Shown here piece by piece: positions 17,851-25,300 of a stretch of DNA of 42,991 nucleotides (positions are counted from its first letter, which is position 1; each line of letters opens with the position of its first letter). Position numbers and translations under genes: made by a program. The stretch is from Paludibacteraceae bacterium (GTDB lineage Bacteria > Bacteroidota > Bacteroidia > Bacteroidales > Paludibacteraceae). The notes below the pieces were generated by a model. The model ran no database searches and was not told the DNA's origin. It saw only the letters and a list, made by a program, of their open reading frames with translations. The stretch spans positions 1 through 42,991 of the forward strand of contig JAFSLP010000040.1 in the NCBI GenBank assembly GCA_017448345.1, written 5' to 3'.

Positions 17851-18692
17851 TACAGAAGAAAAGTTACAACCCCAATTTCAATCATGAGTATCGCGAGGAA
17901 ATCAAGCACGTTTCGCGCGAACCCAAACGCACGTATGACACCAAGCGGCCGCCGGAGAAAGAGATGATTTTCGGTATCCGGGCGGTGATGGAAGCCATTG
18001 ACGCCGGCAAGGTGCTGGACAAAGTGCTCATCCGCCGGGATATGAGTTCGGCTATCGGGCGCGAGTTGTTGATGAAACTCGAAGGTACCGGTACACAGAT
18101 TCAGAGGGTGCCGATGGAGCGTCTCAACCGGTTCACCGACAAGAACCATCAGGGAGTGATTGCCTTCCTCAGCCCGATAGAGTTCTATCCGCTGGAGAAC
18201 CTTGTGCAGAACCTGTTCGAAGAAGGCAAAAACCCGATGCTGATGCTCTTGGACGGCGTGACCGATGTGCGCAACTTCGGCGCTATCGCACGTACGTGCG
18301 TATGTGCAGGCGTAGATGCGATAATAATAGGTGCACGGGGTAGTGCGGCTATCAACGGCGATGCGGTCAAGGCGTCTGCCGGAGCACTGCTCTCCTTGCC
18401 CGTATGCAAGGTGGAGAACCTGCAGAATACGCTGCGTTACTTGCAGGAGAGCGGCATTCGCCTTGTGGCTGCCACCGAACACACCGACCGCAACTACACG
18501 GAAGTCGATATGACCCTGCCGACGTGTATCGTTATGGGAAGCGAGGAAAAGGGCATCTATGAGGAGAACCTCAAACTGTGTACCGACCAAGTGCGCCTGC
18601 CGATGACGGGTGTTATCGAAAGCCTCAATGTCTCCGTCGCTGCCGGCGTGTTTATCTACGAGGCGGTTAGACAGAGAAATAGTAAATCGTAA
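17847..18692 (+). CDS. rlmB: 23S rRNA (guanosine(2251)-2'-O)-methyltransferase RlmB-type (SpoU family)
   Basis: 281 residues. A short basic leader (about 1-42) precedes the substrate-binding domain starting MIFGIRAVMEAID. The SPOUT catalytic domain has all three motifs: DVRNFGAIARTC, IVMGSEEKGI and IESLNVSVAAGVFIYEAVRQR. The enzyme methylates ribose 2'-O in the ribosomal peptidyl-transferase region; exact position is by family analogy. An internal start at the Met before IFGIRAV is possible, but the ATGA overlap with the previous gene favours the longer form. The last three residues (SKS) and the stop are encoded by a heptamer array. Confidence 0.92.
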   Translation: MIQKKSYNPNFNHEYREEIKHVSREPKRTYDTKRPPEKEMIFGIRAVMEAIDAGKVLDKVLIRRDMSSAIGRELLMKLEGTGTQIQRVPMERLNRFTDKNHQGVIAFLSPIEFYPLENLVQNLFEEGKNPMLMLLDGVTDVRNFGAIARTCVCAGVDAIIIGARGSAAINGDAVKASAGALLSLPVCKVENLQNTLRYLQESGIRLVAATEHTDRNYTEVDMTLPTCIVMGSEEKGIYEENLKLCTDQVRLPMTGVIESLNVSVAAGVFIYEAVRQRNSKS

Positions 18693-18710
18693 ATCGTCAA
18701 ATCGTAAATA
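18682..18710. repeat. Heptamer array across the rlmB stop
   Basis: Words GTAAATC, GTAAATC, GTCAAATC, GTAAATA, layout 7-7-8-7. The rlmB TAA stop (18690-18692) lies inside the second word, and the next ATG is 3 bases after the array. Confidence 0.88.
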
Positions 18711-18713
18711 GGG

Positions 18714-19424
18714 ATGACCGTACTCTACGAAGACAACCATATCATTGCTGTCAACAAGACTTGCAACGAGATTGTGCAGGGCGACAAGACCGGAGACACA
18801 CCGCTCAGCGAGACCGTAAAAGCCTATATCAAAGCGAAATACGACAAGCCCGGTGAGGTCTTTCTCGGCGTGACACACCGGCTCGACCGTCCGACAAGTG
18901 GAGTGGTGCTCTTTGCCCGGACGAGCAAAGCCCTTGCGCGTCTGAACGCCATGTTCCAAAGCCATGACCAAATCAAAAAGACGTATTGGGCGATTGTGCA
19001 AGGCGCACCCAAGATGGCGGAGGCAAGGCTGGAGAATTGGCTTGTACGAAACGAGAAACAGAACAAGAGCTATATAGTAGAAAGTAGAAAGTCGAGAGTC
19101 GAAAGCGAAAAGTCGAAGGCTGAAGGCGCTAAGTGGGCGGCGTTGACCTATAAGACCCTTGTGCGCGGAGACCATTACACGCTCTTGGAGGTCAATTTAG
19201 AGACCGGAAGACATCACCAGATACGATGCCAGCTGGCGGCTATCGGTTGTCCGATAAAAGGCGACCTGAAATACGGAGCCAAACGTAGCAATCCCGATGG
19301 AGGTATATCTCTCCATGCACGGCAAATAGAATTTATTCACCCTGTCAGCAAACAGAATATATGCATTACCGCCCCTGTGCCCGAAGATGCATTGTGGCAA
19401 GCTTTAACCCGACAGATATCATGA
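18714..19424 (+). CDS. RluA-family pseudouridine synthase
   Basis: 236 residues. The catalytic core motif GVTHRLDRPTSGVVLFARTSKAL carries the essential Asp, followed by KTYWAIVQG and LETGRHHQIRCQLAAIGCPIKGDLKYG. No S4 RNA-binding domain precedes it, so this is a short catalytic-domain-only member; its RNA target cannot be told. Residues about 122-137 (VESRKSRVESEKSKAE) are encoded by seven consecutive 7-bp words and interrupt the stretch between SYI and KWAALTYKTL, a surface loop by comparison with the family. Its stop overlaps the pectate lyase start by four bases. Confidence 0.9.
   Translation: MTVLYEDNHIIAVNKTCNEIVQGDKTGDTPLSETVKAYIKAKYDKPGEVFLGVTHRLDRPTSGVVLFARTSKALARLNAMFQSHDQIKKTYWAIVQGAPKMAEARLENWLVRNEKQNKSYIVESRKSRVESEKSKAEGAKWAALTYKTLVRGDHYTLLEVNLETGRHHQIRCQLAAIGCPIKGDLKYGAKRSNPDGGISLHARQIEFIHPVSKQNICITAPVPEDALWQALTRQIS
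19077..19125 (+). repeat. Seven-unit heptamer array inside the RluA-type gene
   Basis: Seven words of exactly 7 bp: GTAGAAA twice, GTCGAGA, GTCGAAA, GCGAAAA, GTCGAAG, GCTGAAG. Consensus GTCGAAA. Length 49 bp; in frame as a charged 16-residue loop. Confidence 0.9.
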
Positions 19425-21088
19425 GAAAAAACATTATTACTTTTGTACTTTGTACTTTGTCCTTTTGTTCTTTGTCAGCAGCACTCCTTCCTGACACCCT
19501 TCCGGCTTTCCCCGGAGCTGAAGGTTTCGGCAAATATACCTCCGGCGGTAGGGGCGGGGAAGTGGTGTATGTCACCAGCCTTGCGGACGATGCGGACGGG
19601 GCACAGGAAGGAACATTGCGGTGGGCGGTGAAACAGTATCCCGACAAACCACTGACCGTCTGTTTTGCCGTCAGCGGAGAGATACGGTTGGTAAAAGACC
19701 TGCGTATCAACCGCAAGGACTATACCATAGCCGGACAGACCGCTCCGGGAATGGGTATCGTCATCACCCATAACAAGGTGAACTGCGGCGGGTCGAAGAA
19801 CTTCATCATCCGCAATATACGCTTCCGAATCGGGCGGAATGACGCCAACGGGAATATCATCACGCAGAACGCTTTCGGCGCCGAGAACTGCGAGAGTTTT
19901 ATCATCGACCATTGCGATTTCGGCTGGTCCACAGAGGAAAACATGAATACCTACGACAGCCATTTCATCACCGTGCAATACTGCATCGTGCATGAGGGAC
20001 TGAACAACTCCGGTCACCCGAAGGGCGCACGCGGATATGGCTGCCAATGGGGTGGGTCGCCTGCTACCTATCATCATAACTTGCTGGTTAACAACAATAA
20101 ACGCTCCTGCCGTTTCAACGGTGCGCAGAGCAATGACTGGGTGGTGTATCTGGATTATATAAATAATGTGGTGTATAATTTCGAGGGCGGCTCCAACGGT
20201 TGTTACGGCGGCGAGAACACCGCCAAACTGGCGGAGGGCGAGTACAACGGACTGAACTCTGCGCATGACTGCAACTTCATCAACAACTACTACAAAGCGG
20301 GTCCGAACACCACCAACAAGAAGTATTTCTTCTCCGTCGAGAAGGCGCGTTCCGGGGCTACCTCGTGGGGACCGAGCCAATGGTATGTGAACGGCAATAT
20401 CTTTGACGGAGCAGATGATGTGACCAAAGACAACTGGAAAGGAGTGACCGGAAAATCGCCGTACAACAACGTCGATACCCTGCGCGTCGATACACTCATC
20501 CGCCCGGCTACCCCTTGGTGGCGATGGACGGCAGACAGTGTTTACGGACGCTATGATTTTGACTTGTATGCCTACGCGGTGGAGCCATACGAGTCCGCCG
20601 CGCAGGCGTTTGAAACCGTGATGGACACCGTCGGCTGTTCGCCACGGGACCATGTGGAGCTCCGGCTAATCAGAGACACACGAGACGGGACCTATACCTA
20701 TGAAGGCAGCAAGACCGGGAAGAAAGGAATCATTGATACCGAGGAGGATGCCGAAGGGTTCTATGCCTATCCGGCGGTTCCGGCACAGACGGACACTGAC
20801 CGAGACGGCATGCCGGACGAGTGGGAGAGTGCCAACGGCTGCGACCCCGACAAAGCGGATAATAACGTGCGTCATGAGAGCGGATACACGATGTTAGAGA
20901 TGTATCTGGACTATGCTATGTCCCACCGTCCGCAGATGGAAGACGGCTATACGCCTTCCACGGAGGGGATAGGAGAGGTACAAGACGACAATGTACCGTG
21001 TACAAAAATTCTCCGCGACGGACAATTGCTTATCCAACGCGGAGAGCGGTTTTACAGCGTGCAAGGAAATGAGGTGAAATTGTTCTGA
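19421..21088 (+). CDS. Secreted pectate lyase-like right-handed beta-helix protein with T9SS-type tail
   Basis: 555 residues from the ATG at 19421 (ATGA overlap with the previous gene). Signal peptide 1-24, with hydrophobic core FVLCTLSFCSLSAA made from a heptamer array. The catalytic part starts FPGAEGFGKYTSGGRGGEVVYVTSL, typical of PL1-like lyases, followed by DYTIAGQTAPG and beta-helix rungs (FIIRNIRFRIG, FIIDHCDFGWSTEENMN, YHHNLLVNNNKRSCRFNG). DTDRDGMPDEWE near residue 460 is a calcium-binding thrombospondin-3-like loop. The end (ILRDGQLLIQRGERFYSVQGNEV) resembles the short C-terminal tail of type IX secretion substrates. A second array lies just before that tail. Substrate is probably pectin-like but not proven. 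Confidence 0.85.
   Translation: MRKNIITFVLCTLSFCSLSAALLPDTLPAFPGAEGFGKYTSGGRGGEVVYVTSLADDADGAQEGTLRWAVKQYPDKPLTVCFAVSGEIRLVKDLRINRKDYTIAGQTAPGMGIVITHNKVNCGGSKNFIIRNIRFRIGRNDANGNIITQNAFGAENCESFIIDHCDFGWSTEENMNTYDSHFITVQYCIVHEGLNNSGHPKGARGYGCQWGGSPATYHHNLLVNNNKRSCRFNGAQSNDWVVYLDYINNVVYNFEGGSNGCYGGENTAKLAEGEYNGLNSAHDCNFINNYYKAGPNTTNKKYFFSVEKARSGATSWGPSQWYVNGNIFDGADDVTKDNWKGVTGKSPYNNVDTLRVDTLIRPATPWWRWTADSVYGRYDFDLYAYAVEPYESAAQAFETVMDTVGCSPRDHVELRLIRDTRDGTYTYEGSKTGKKGIIDTEEDAEGFYAYPAVPAQTDTDRDGMPDEWESANGCDPDKADNNVRHESGYTMLEMYLDYAMSHRPQMEDGYTPSTEGIGEVQDDNVPCTKILRDGQLLIQRGERFYSVQGNEVKLF
19442..19477 (-). repeat. GTACAAA-family array encoding a signal-peptide core
   Basis: On the reverse strand the words are TGACAAA, GAACAAAA, GGACAAA, GTACAAA, GTACAAA (7-8-7-7-7). 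The coding strand reads the complement, which yields Phe, Val, Leu, Cys and Thr: the hydrophobic segment of the lyase signal peptide. Confidence 0.85.
20978..21006 (+). repeat. GTACAAA-family array before the lyase C-terminal tail
   Basis: Words GTACAAG, ACGACAAT, GTACCGT, GTACAAA, layout 7-8-7-7. It encodes VQDDNVPCTK, directly followed by the ILRDGQ tail motif. Confidence 0.8.
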
Positions 21089-21117
21089 TTGTACTGCTAA
21101 AGGGCTCTTCTCGGAAC

Positions 21118-21139
21118 ATGGTCCCGTGATGGTCCTGTT
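21118..21139. repeat. 11-bp tandem in the pel-rsmG convergent gap
   Basis: ATGGTCC recurs at 21118 and 21129, a period of 11. The 59-base gap between the two convergent stops holds a weak GAACA/TGTTC pairing around it and no U-tract, so I do not call a terminator. Confidence 0.5.
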
Positions 21140-21147
21140 CTAAACCA

Positions 21148-21762
21148 TTAGATGGGCAGGTAAATAACCTGTTTGGTCTCAAACCATTCTCCTTTGAACC
21201 ATGTGCTGCACGGAGTGATTTCCGCCTCTTTGAAGGGGCGGATTTCTTCTTTCAGGTCGCCGCCTTTGAGCACAACCAAGCCGTTCGGCACCGCATTATG
21301 ATGCTTGTTGGAGATATTCTTGCGAACCAGTCTGACCAGATCGGGCAGGGGCATTACGGCACGGGATACGACAAAATCGAATTTCTGTTTCTCTTCTTCC
21401 GCACGCTCTTGTTTGCAGGTCACGTTCTCCAGTCCGAGAGCGGAAGCAACCTCCGTAGCCACTTTGATTTTCTTTCCGATGGAGTCAATGAGCAGGAACC
21501 GGCACTCCGGAAACAGAATAGCCAAAGGGATGCCCGGGAACCCGCCGCCCGTGCCTACGTCCATAATGGTAGTGCCCGGCTGGAAAGGCAGCAGTTTGGC
21601 GATAGCGAGCGAGTGGAGCACATGGTGTTCGTAAAGGTTGTCAATGTCCTTTCTGGAGATGACATTGATTTTGCTGTTCCAGTCGCGATAAAGCGCGTCA
21701 AGCTGAGCAAACTGCTCAGCCTGATGGTCACTCAAAGAAAAATAATCCGTGATTATTTTCAT
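21148..21762 (-). CDS. rsmG: 16S rRNA (guanine(527)-N7)-methyltransferase
   Basis: 204 residues. Family marks: N-terminal WNSKINVISRKDIDNLYEHHVLHSL, the SAM-binding loop MDVGTGGGFPGIPLAI, IDSIGKKIKV and FDFVVSRAVMPLPDLV. The enzyme makes m7G527 in the decoding region of 16S rRNA; loss gives low-level streptomycin resistance in other bacteria. It follows the YebC-family gene on the reverse strand, and the 35-base gap between them is exactly five heptamers. It converges with the pectate lyase gene. Confidence 0.95.
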   Translation of the reverse strand: MKIITDYFSLSDHQAEQFAQLDALYRDWNSKINVISRKDIDNLYEHHVLHSLAIAKLLPFQPGTTIMDVGTGGGFPGIPLAILFPECRFLLIDSIGKKIKVATEVASALGLENVTCKQERAEEEKQKFDFVVSRAVMPLPDLVRLVRKNISNKHHNAVPNGLVVLKGGDLKEEIRPFKEAEITPCSTWFKGEWFETKQVIYLPI

Positions 21763-21797
21763 TCGTAATACGTAATTGGTAATTCGTAATTCGTAAT
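21763..21797. repeat. Heptamer array exactly filling the yebC-rsmG gap
   Basis: Read on the reverse strand: ATTACGA twice, ATTACCA, ATTACGT, ATTACGA: five words of 7 bp, 35 bases. The base before is the last of the yebC stop, the base after is the first of the rsmG ATG. Confidence 0.92.
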
Positions 21798-22517
21798 TTA
21801 ATCCGCCATGTTGGTGAATACGTTCTGCACGTCTTCGTCTTCCTCAATCTTGTCGATGAGTTTCTGGACGGACTCGCGCTGCTCGTCCGGCAGTTGCTTG
21901 GTGTCGTTCGGAATACGGACATACTCGATAGACTGGATCTCAAATCCGTTGTCTTCCAAGTATTTCTGCATGTTGATAGCTTCATTGAAGTCGGAATAGA
22001 TGACGATAGTGTTCTCTTCCTCGTCCACGCCGAGTTCTTCCACTCCGAAATCAATCAGCTCCAGCTCCAGTTCGTCAAGGTCAATGCCGTCTTTCATCGT
22101 TACGGTGAAGCATGCTTTGCGGTCAAAGAGGAACTGCAGCGAGCCCTGTGTGCCGAGTGTGCCGCCGAACTTGGTGAAATACGAGCGGATGTTTGCCACC
22201 GTTCTCATGTGGTTGTCCGTGGCGGTCTCCACAAAGATAGCTATGCCGTGCGGACCGTATCCTTCGTAGTTGATTTCCTTGTAGCCCTCGGACGACTTGT
22301 CGGTGGCTTTCTTGATAGCACGGTCGATGTTGTCCTTCGGCATATTCTCGCGCTTGCACTGCTGAATCAGCGCACGCAGACGCGGGTTGGAATCAGGATC
22401 CGGACCGCCCTCGCGGGCTGCAATGGTGATTTCTTTTCCCAGTTTGGTGAATGTGCGGGACATATGTCCCCATCTTTTCAGTTTGGTTGCTTTTCTGTAT
22501 TCAAAAGCTCTTCCCAT
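21798..22517 (-). CDS. YebC/PmpR/TACO1 family protein
   Basis: 239 residues. It starts MGRAFEYRKATKLKRWGHMSRTFTKLGKEI and continues with EGGPDPDSNPRLRALIQQCKRENMPKDNIDRAIKK and YEGYGPHGIAIFVETATDN, the family signature. Members were described as transcription regulators; more recent work on the family assigns a ribosome-associated role in translating difficult polyproline stretches. The C-terminus is acidic (KIEEDEDVQNVF). The rsmG gene follows after a 35-base array; upstream a hairpin separates it from the ompA-like gene. Confidence 0.92.
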   Translation of the reverse strand: MGRAFEYRKATKLKRWGHMSRTFTKLGKEITIAAREGGPDPDSNPRLRALIQQCKRENMPKDNIDRAIKKATDKSSEGYKEINYEGYGPHGIAIFVETATDNHMRTVANIRSYFTKFGGTLGTQGSLQFLFDRKACFTVTMKDGIDLDELELELIDFGVEELGVDEEENTIVIYSDFNEAINMQKYLEDNGFEIQSIEYVRIPNDTKQLPDEQRESVQKLIDKIEEDEDVQNVFTNMAD

Positions 22518-22556
22518 AATTGTATATTTTTAGATTGTTAATAATTTGCTTAGTTA

Positions 22557-22582
22557 GACGGCGGCGGGTCAGTGCCGCCGTC
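22557..22582 (-). terminator. GC-rich hairpin after the OmpA-like gene
   Basis: GACGGCGGC (22557-22565) pairs perfectly with GCCGCCGTC (22574-22582) around 8 bases, 9 bases downstream of the OmpA-like stop on the reverse strand. The run after it is AT-rich rather than a pure U-tract, so termination may be partial and read into yebC. Confidence 0.5.
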
Positions 22583-22590
22583 CAGATTGC

Positions 22591-25287
22591 TTATTCAGTA
22601 GGGGTCTCAGCAGGTGCCTCTGCCGGTGTCTCAGCAGGTGCCTCTGCCGGTGTCTCAGCAGGTGCCTCTGCCGGGTCTGCATGGTCGAGAATAGTCTCTA
22701 CATGCACTTCCTCAAAGGTGATGTTAAATTCTACACGGCGGTTCTTCTGACGTCCCGCAGCAGTCTTGTTGTCTGCAATAGGTACATCCGGTCCGTAACC
22801 CTTGGCGGTCATTCTCTCGAACGGAACGCCCTTGCCAATCAGGTAGTCGCGAACGGTGTTGGCACGGTCGTCGGACAACTTCATGTTGAAGTCGTACTTG
22901 CCGGTGCTGTCCGTGTGGCCTTGCACTTCAATGATATAATTCTTGTTCTCAATGAAGATATCAGCTATCTGATTGAGGAGCGGGTAGGACTTCGGCTTGA
23001 TAGTCGATTTACCGGTTTCGAATTCAATACCTTGCATTGCCTTCTTGAGCAGCTGGCGTACTTCGCGTTTGAGCTCAGGACAACCCTTGTTGTTCTTCAG
23101 ACCGGGCACTGTAGGACAAGCATCGAGATAATCGGGCACACCGTCACCGTCCGTATCCAGCTCACAGCCGTCAGGACCTACATGACCGATAGCCTCTTTC
23201 GGGGTGTTCGGACACTTGTCTTTGTAGTCCTCTACGCCGTCACCGTCCGAGTCGGGCGTACAACCCTCATCCGAGATGAATTGCTGTGCTTCTACCGGCG
23301 TGTCCGGACAAGCGTCCATATAATCCGCCACACCGTCGCGGTCACGGTCTATCGGGCAACCCTTCTCGTCCACCATGCCATAAGCCTCTTCCGGTGTATC
23401 CGGGCACTCGTCCAGATAATCGGGCACACCGTCGCCGTCGCTATCCAGCGGACAGCCTACGCTGTCAATCTTGCCGTACGCTTCAGCCGGCGTATTCGGG
23501 CAGAGGTCTCTGTAATCAGGCACACCGTCGCCGTCGGTGTCGATGGTACAACCGTATTCATCCACATGATCCGCTTCTACAGCCGGAGTCTCCGGACAGT
23601 TGTCTTTATAATCCGGCACACCGTCGCCGTCGCTATCCACAGGACAGCCGTCAGGATAAACGGCTACGCCTCTCGGGGTGTCTTTACACATGTCAATCTT
23701 GTCCCAGACACCGTCTTTGTCGCTGTCGCGTTTGTTGGTGCCCCAAACGATGGAGAAGCCCAGCGCGATATTGAACATCTTCGTCTTATCGGGGATGACG
23801 TACATCGGTTTTCCGCTATTGTTGAAATCTTTTCCTGCGTACGATGTCGGGATATAATCCATGGTGAGGGTCATATTGACACCGTCATAAGGCATGAGGC
23901 TCAAACCGGCGCCGATATTGCTGTATTTGCCGTTGTTCATCAGCGAGTAGGAGAGCGCAAGGCTCAACCAGTTGAACGGACGGAATGCGGCACCGAGGGT
24001 TATCTCCTCATACAGACGTGCGTTGTATAGACGGGTAGCGGAGAGGATGCCTACACCCACGCGGTTGTCCCAGAAATTGGCATCCAAGCCGACATTCAAA
24101 CGGGTGGAAACCATGCGTGTGAAACCGGCTTTCCTGCCTTCCGCAAAGCGGACACCGTTCAGCAAGCCTTTCAGATTGCTGACCACGGAATCCATCAGAA
24201 TATCGGTAGAGAAATTGCCGTTCTGGTCCTTGTACGCCTCGTCCCCGTATTTGATATCACCCAGTCCGTTGAAGGTGGTGTCAACAACACAATTGAAACG
24301 TGTGCCGTTGCCCCAACTGATGAAACCGAGGTCGGTCAAAGCGGCGGTAATCTGCAGGTTCTCAATCGGTTTGTAGGTAAAACCGAAGTCAATAGCCGCA
24401 CCGCCTCCGGACGGTCTGAGCATAGCAGGAATATCTCTTGTATTGATGAGACTGTCCGCTTTGAAACTGCCATCCGTGAAGGCGTCATACACTTGCATGG
24501 CACTCTTGCCCTGCACATATTGAGCCAGATAAGCGGCATTGAACGGTCCGGCTGCGTCAATATTCAGATTACTGGTAAGGTTCCACGCTTCCGTGCTGGC
24601 ATTGAGGTTGAAATTCTTGGAAGTCATGCCGGCATATGCCTGTCCCAACAGGATTTTCAGCTTTCCACCAATCGTCCATTGTTCGTTCAGTTTATGGCTG
24701 TAACCCAGCGCAATCTCCGTGTAAGCTGTTCCGCCTGCGCCGATGCCGGAGAGACCGAGGGTGTTTGTCCCTCCTTCGAGGTTGGTCATTCCGCCGCCCA
24801 AGAAGAAGTTAAACATCGACTTCGGAGCAGTCATACCCGTCTCAATACGCTCATTAACACCCACGGTAACATAGCCGAAATCTTTGATGCGGAAACCGAA
24901 GTTCAGCAGACCCAAGGTAGCATCGCCGTTGAAATAGAGCATTGAGCGCAGCTGGTTGAGGAACGCTGTTCTGCGTATGGCGGGATTGTTCGGGTCATTG
25001 CTCGGGTAGAGCGGAGTGATGGTAATCCGTTTGGAAGGATCATTCGGATCCGGGATGGTATATATCACATCGCTCAATGTCAGCGAGTTATTGCCGAAAC
25101 TATAGGACATCCATCCTAAGGGGGTGAAGTTCACGTAACCCGCACTCACCGGTTGGAATGCCGGGTTGATGGTATGGCGCATCGGTGCGTTCTCCAAGAA
25201 ATAGAGCGTGTTGACCTGCTGTGCACTTGCCGAAACAGCGAGTATTGCCATGAAGGCTGCTACTAAAAATCGCTTAGTCGTTTTCAT
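22591..25287 (-). CDS. DUF5723-like beta-barrel fused to TSP3 repeats and an OmpA domain
   Basis: 898 residues. Signal peptide 1-22 (ends SASAQ). Residues about 25-510 resemble the DUF5723 outer-membrane barrel family (LYFLENAPMRHTINPAFQP, VNFTPLGWMSYSFGNN). About 520-735 hold seven thrombospondin type-3 calcium repeats (DSDGDGVPDYKDNCPETP and variants). About 750-862 form an OmpA domain (GIEFETGKSTIKPKSYPLL, VQGHTDSTGKYDF, LSDDRANTVRDYL) with the Asp and Arg that bind diaminopimelate of peptidoglycan. The end is a tandem AEAPAETP tail. The protein should tether the outer membrane to the cell wall. Its upstream neighbour, 13 bases away, is a lipoprotein likely made with it. Confidence 0.88.
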   Translation of the reverse strand: MKTTKRFLVAAFMAILAVSASAQQVNTLYFLENAPMRHTINPAFQPVSAGYVNFTPLGWMSYSFGNNSLTLSDVIYTIPDPNDPSKRITITPLYPSNDPNNPAIRRTAFLNQLRSMLYFNGDATLGLLNFGFRIKDFGYVTVGVNERIETGMTAPKSMFNFFLGGGMTNLEGGTNTLGLSGIGAGGTAYTEIALGYSHKLNEQWTIGGKLKILLGQAYAGMTSKNFNLNASTEAWNLTSNLNIDAAGPFNAAYLAQYVQGKSAMQVYDAFTDGSFKADSLINTRDIPAMLRPSGGGAAIDFGFTYKPIENLQITAALTDLGFISWGNGTRFNCVVDTTFNGLGDIKYGDEAYKDQNGNFSTDILMDSVVSNLKGLLNGVRFAEGRKAGFTRMVSTRLNVGLDANFWDNRVGVGILSATRLYNARLYEEITLGAAFRPFNWLSLALSYSLMNNGKYSNIGAGLSLMPYDGVNMTLTMDYIPTSYAGKDFNNSGKPMYVIPDKTKMFNIALGFSIVWGTNKRDSDKDGVWDKIDMCKDTPRGVAVYPDGCPVDSDGDGVPDYKDNCPETPAVEADHVDEYGCTIDTDGDGVPDYRDLCPNTPAEAYGKIDSVGCPLDSDGDGVPDYLDECPDTPEEAYGMVDEKGCPIDRDRDGVADYMDACPDTPVEAQQFISDEGCTPDSDGDGVEDYKDKCPNTPKEAIGHVGPDGCELDTDGDGVPDYLDACPTVPGLKNNKGCPELKREVRQLLKKAMQGIEFETGKSTIKPKSYPLLNQIADIFIENKNYIIEVQGHTDSTGKYDFNMKLSDDRANTVRDYLIGKGVPFERMTAKGYGPDVPIADNKTAAGRQKNRRVEFNITFEEVHVETILDHADPAEAPAETPAEAPAETPAEAPAETPTE
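22601..22672 (-). repeat. Three 24-bp tandem units at the OmpA-like C-terminus
   Basis: A 24-bp unit occurs three times (22601-22624, 22625-22648, 22649-22672), the last two identical and the first differing by one base. It encodes an eight-residue Ala/Pro/Glu/Thr unit. Copy number may vary between strains. Confidence 0.9.
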
Positions 25288-25300
25288 AATTCAGCCCTCC

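Noticed and set aside
17748-19175. 475-residue open frame on the reverse strand
   Set aside because: It is antisense to three conserved genes (TonB domain protein, rlmB, RluA-type) that overlap or abut each other on the forward strand; no family motifs are visible.
13352-21797. Heptamer arrays as CRISPR arrays
   Set aside because: Units are 7-8 bp without unique spacers, and no cas gene is present.
23090-23730. Periodic GC-rich repeats as a DNA-level element
   Set aside because: They are explained by seven thrombospondin type-3 protein repeats with codon-level variation.
22681-24030. 449-residue open frame on the forward strand
   Set aside because: Antisense to the OmpA-like gene; its repeated His/Ile/Val phrases are the complement of the TSP3 repeats.
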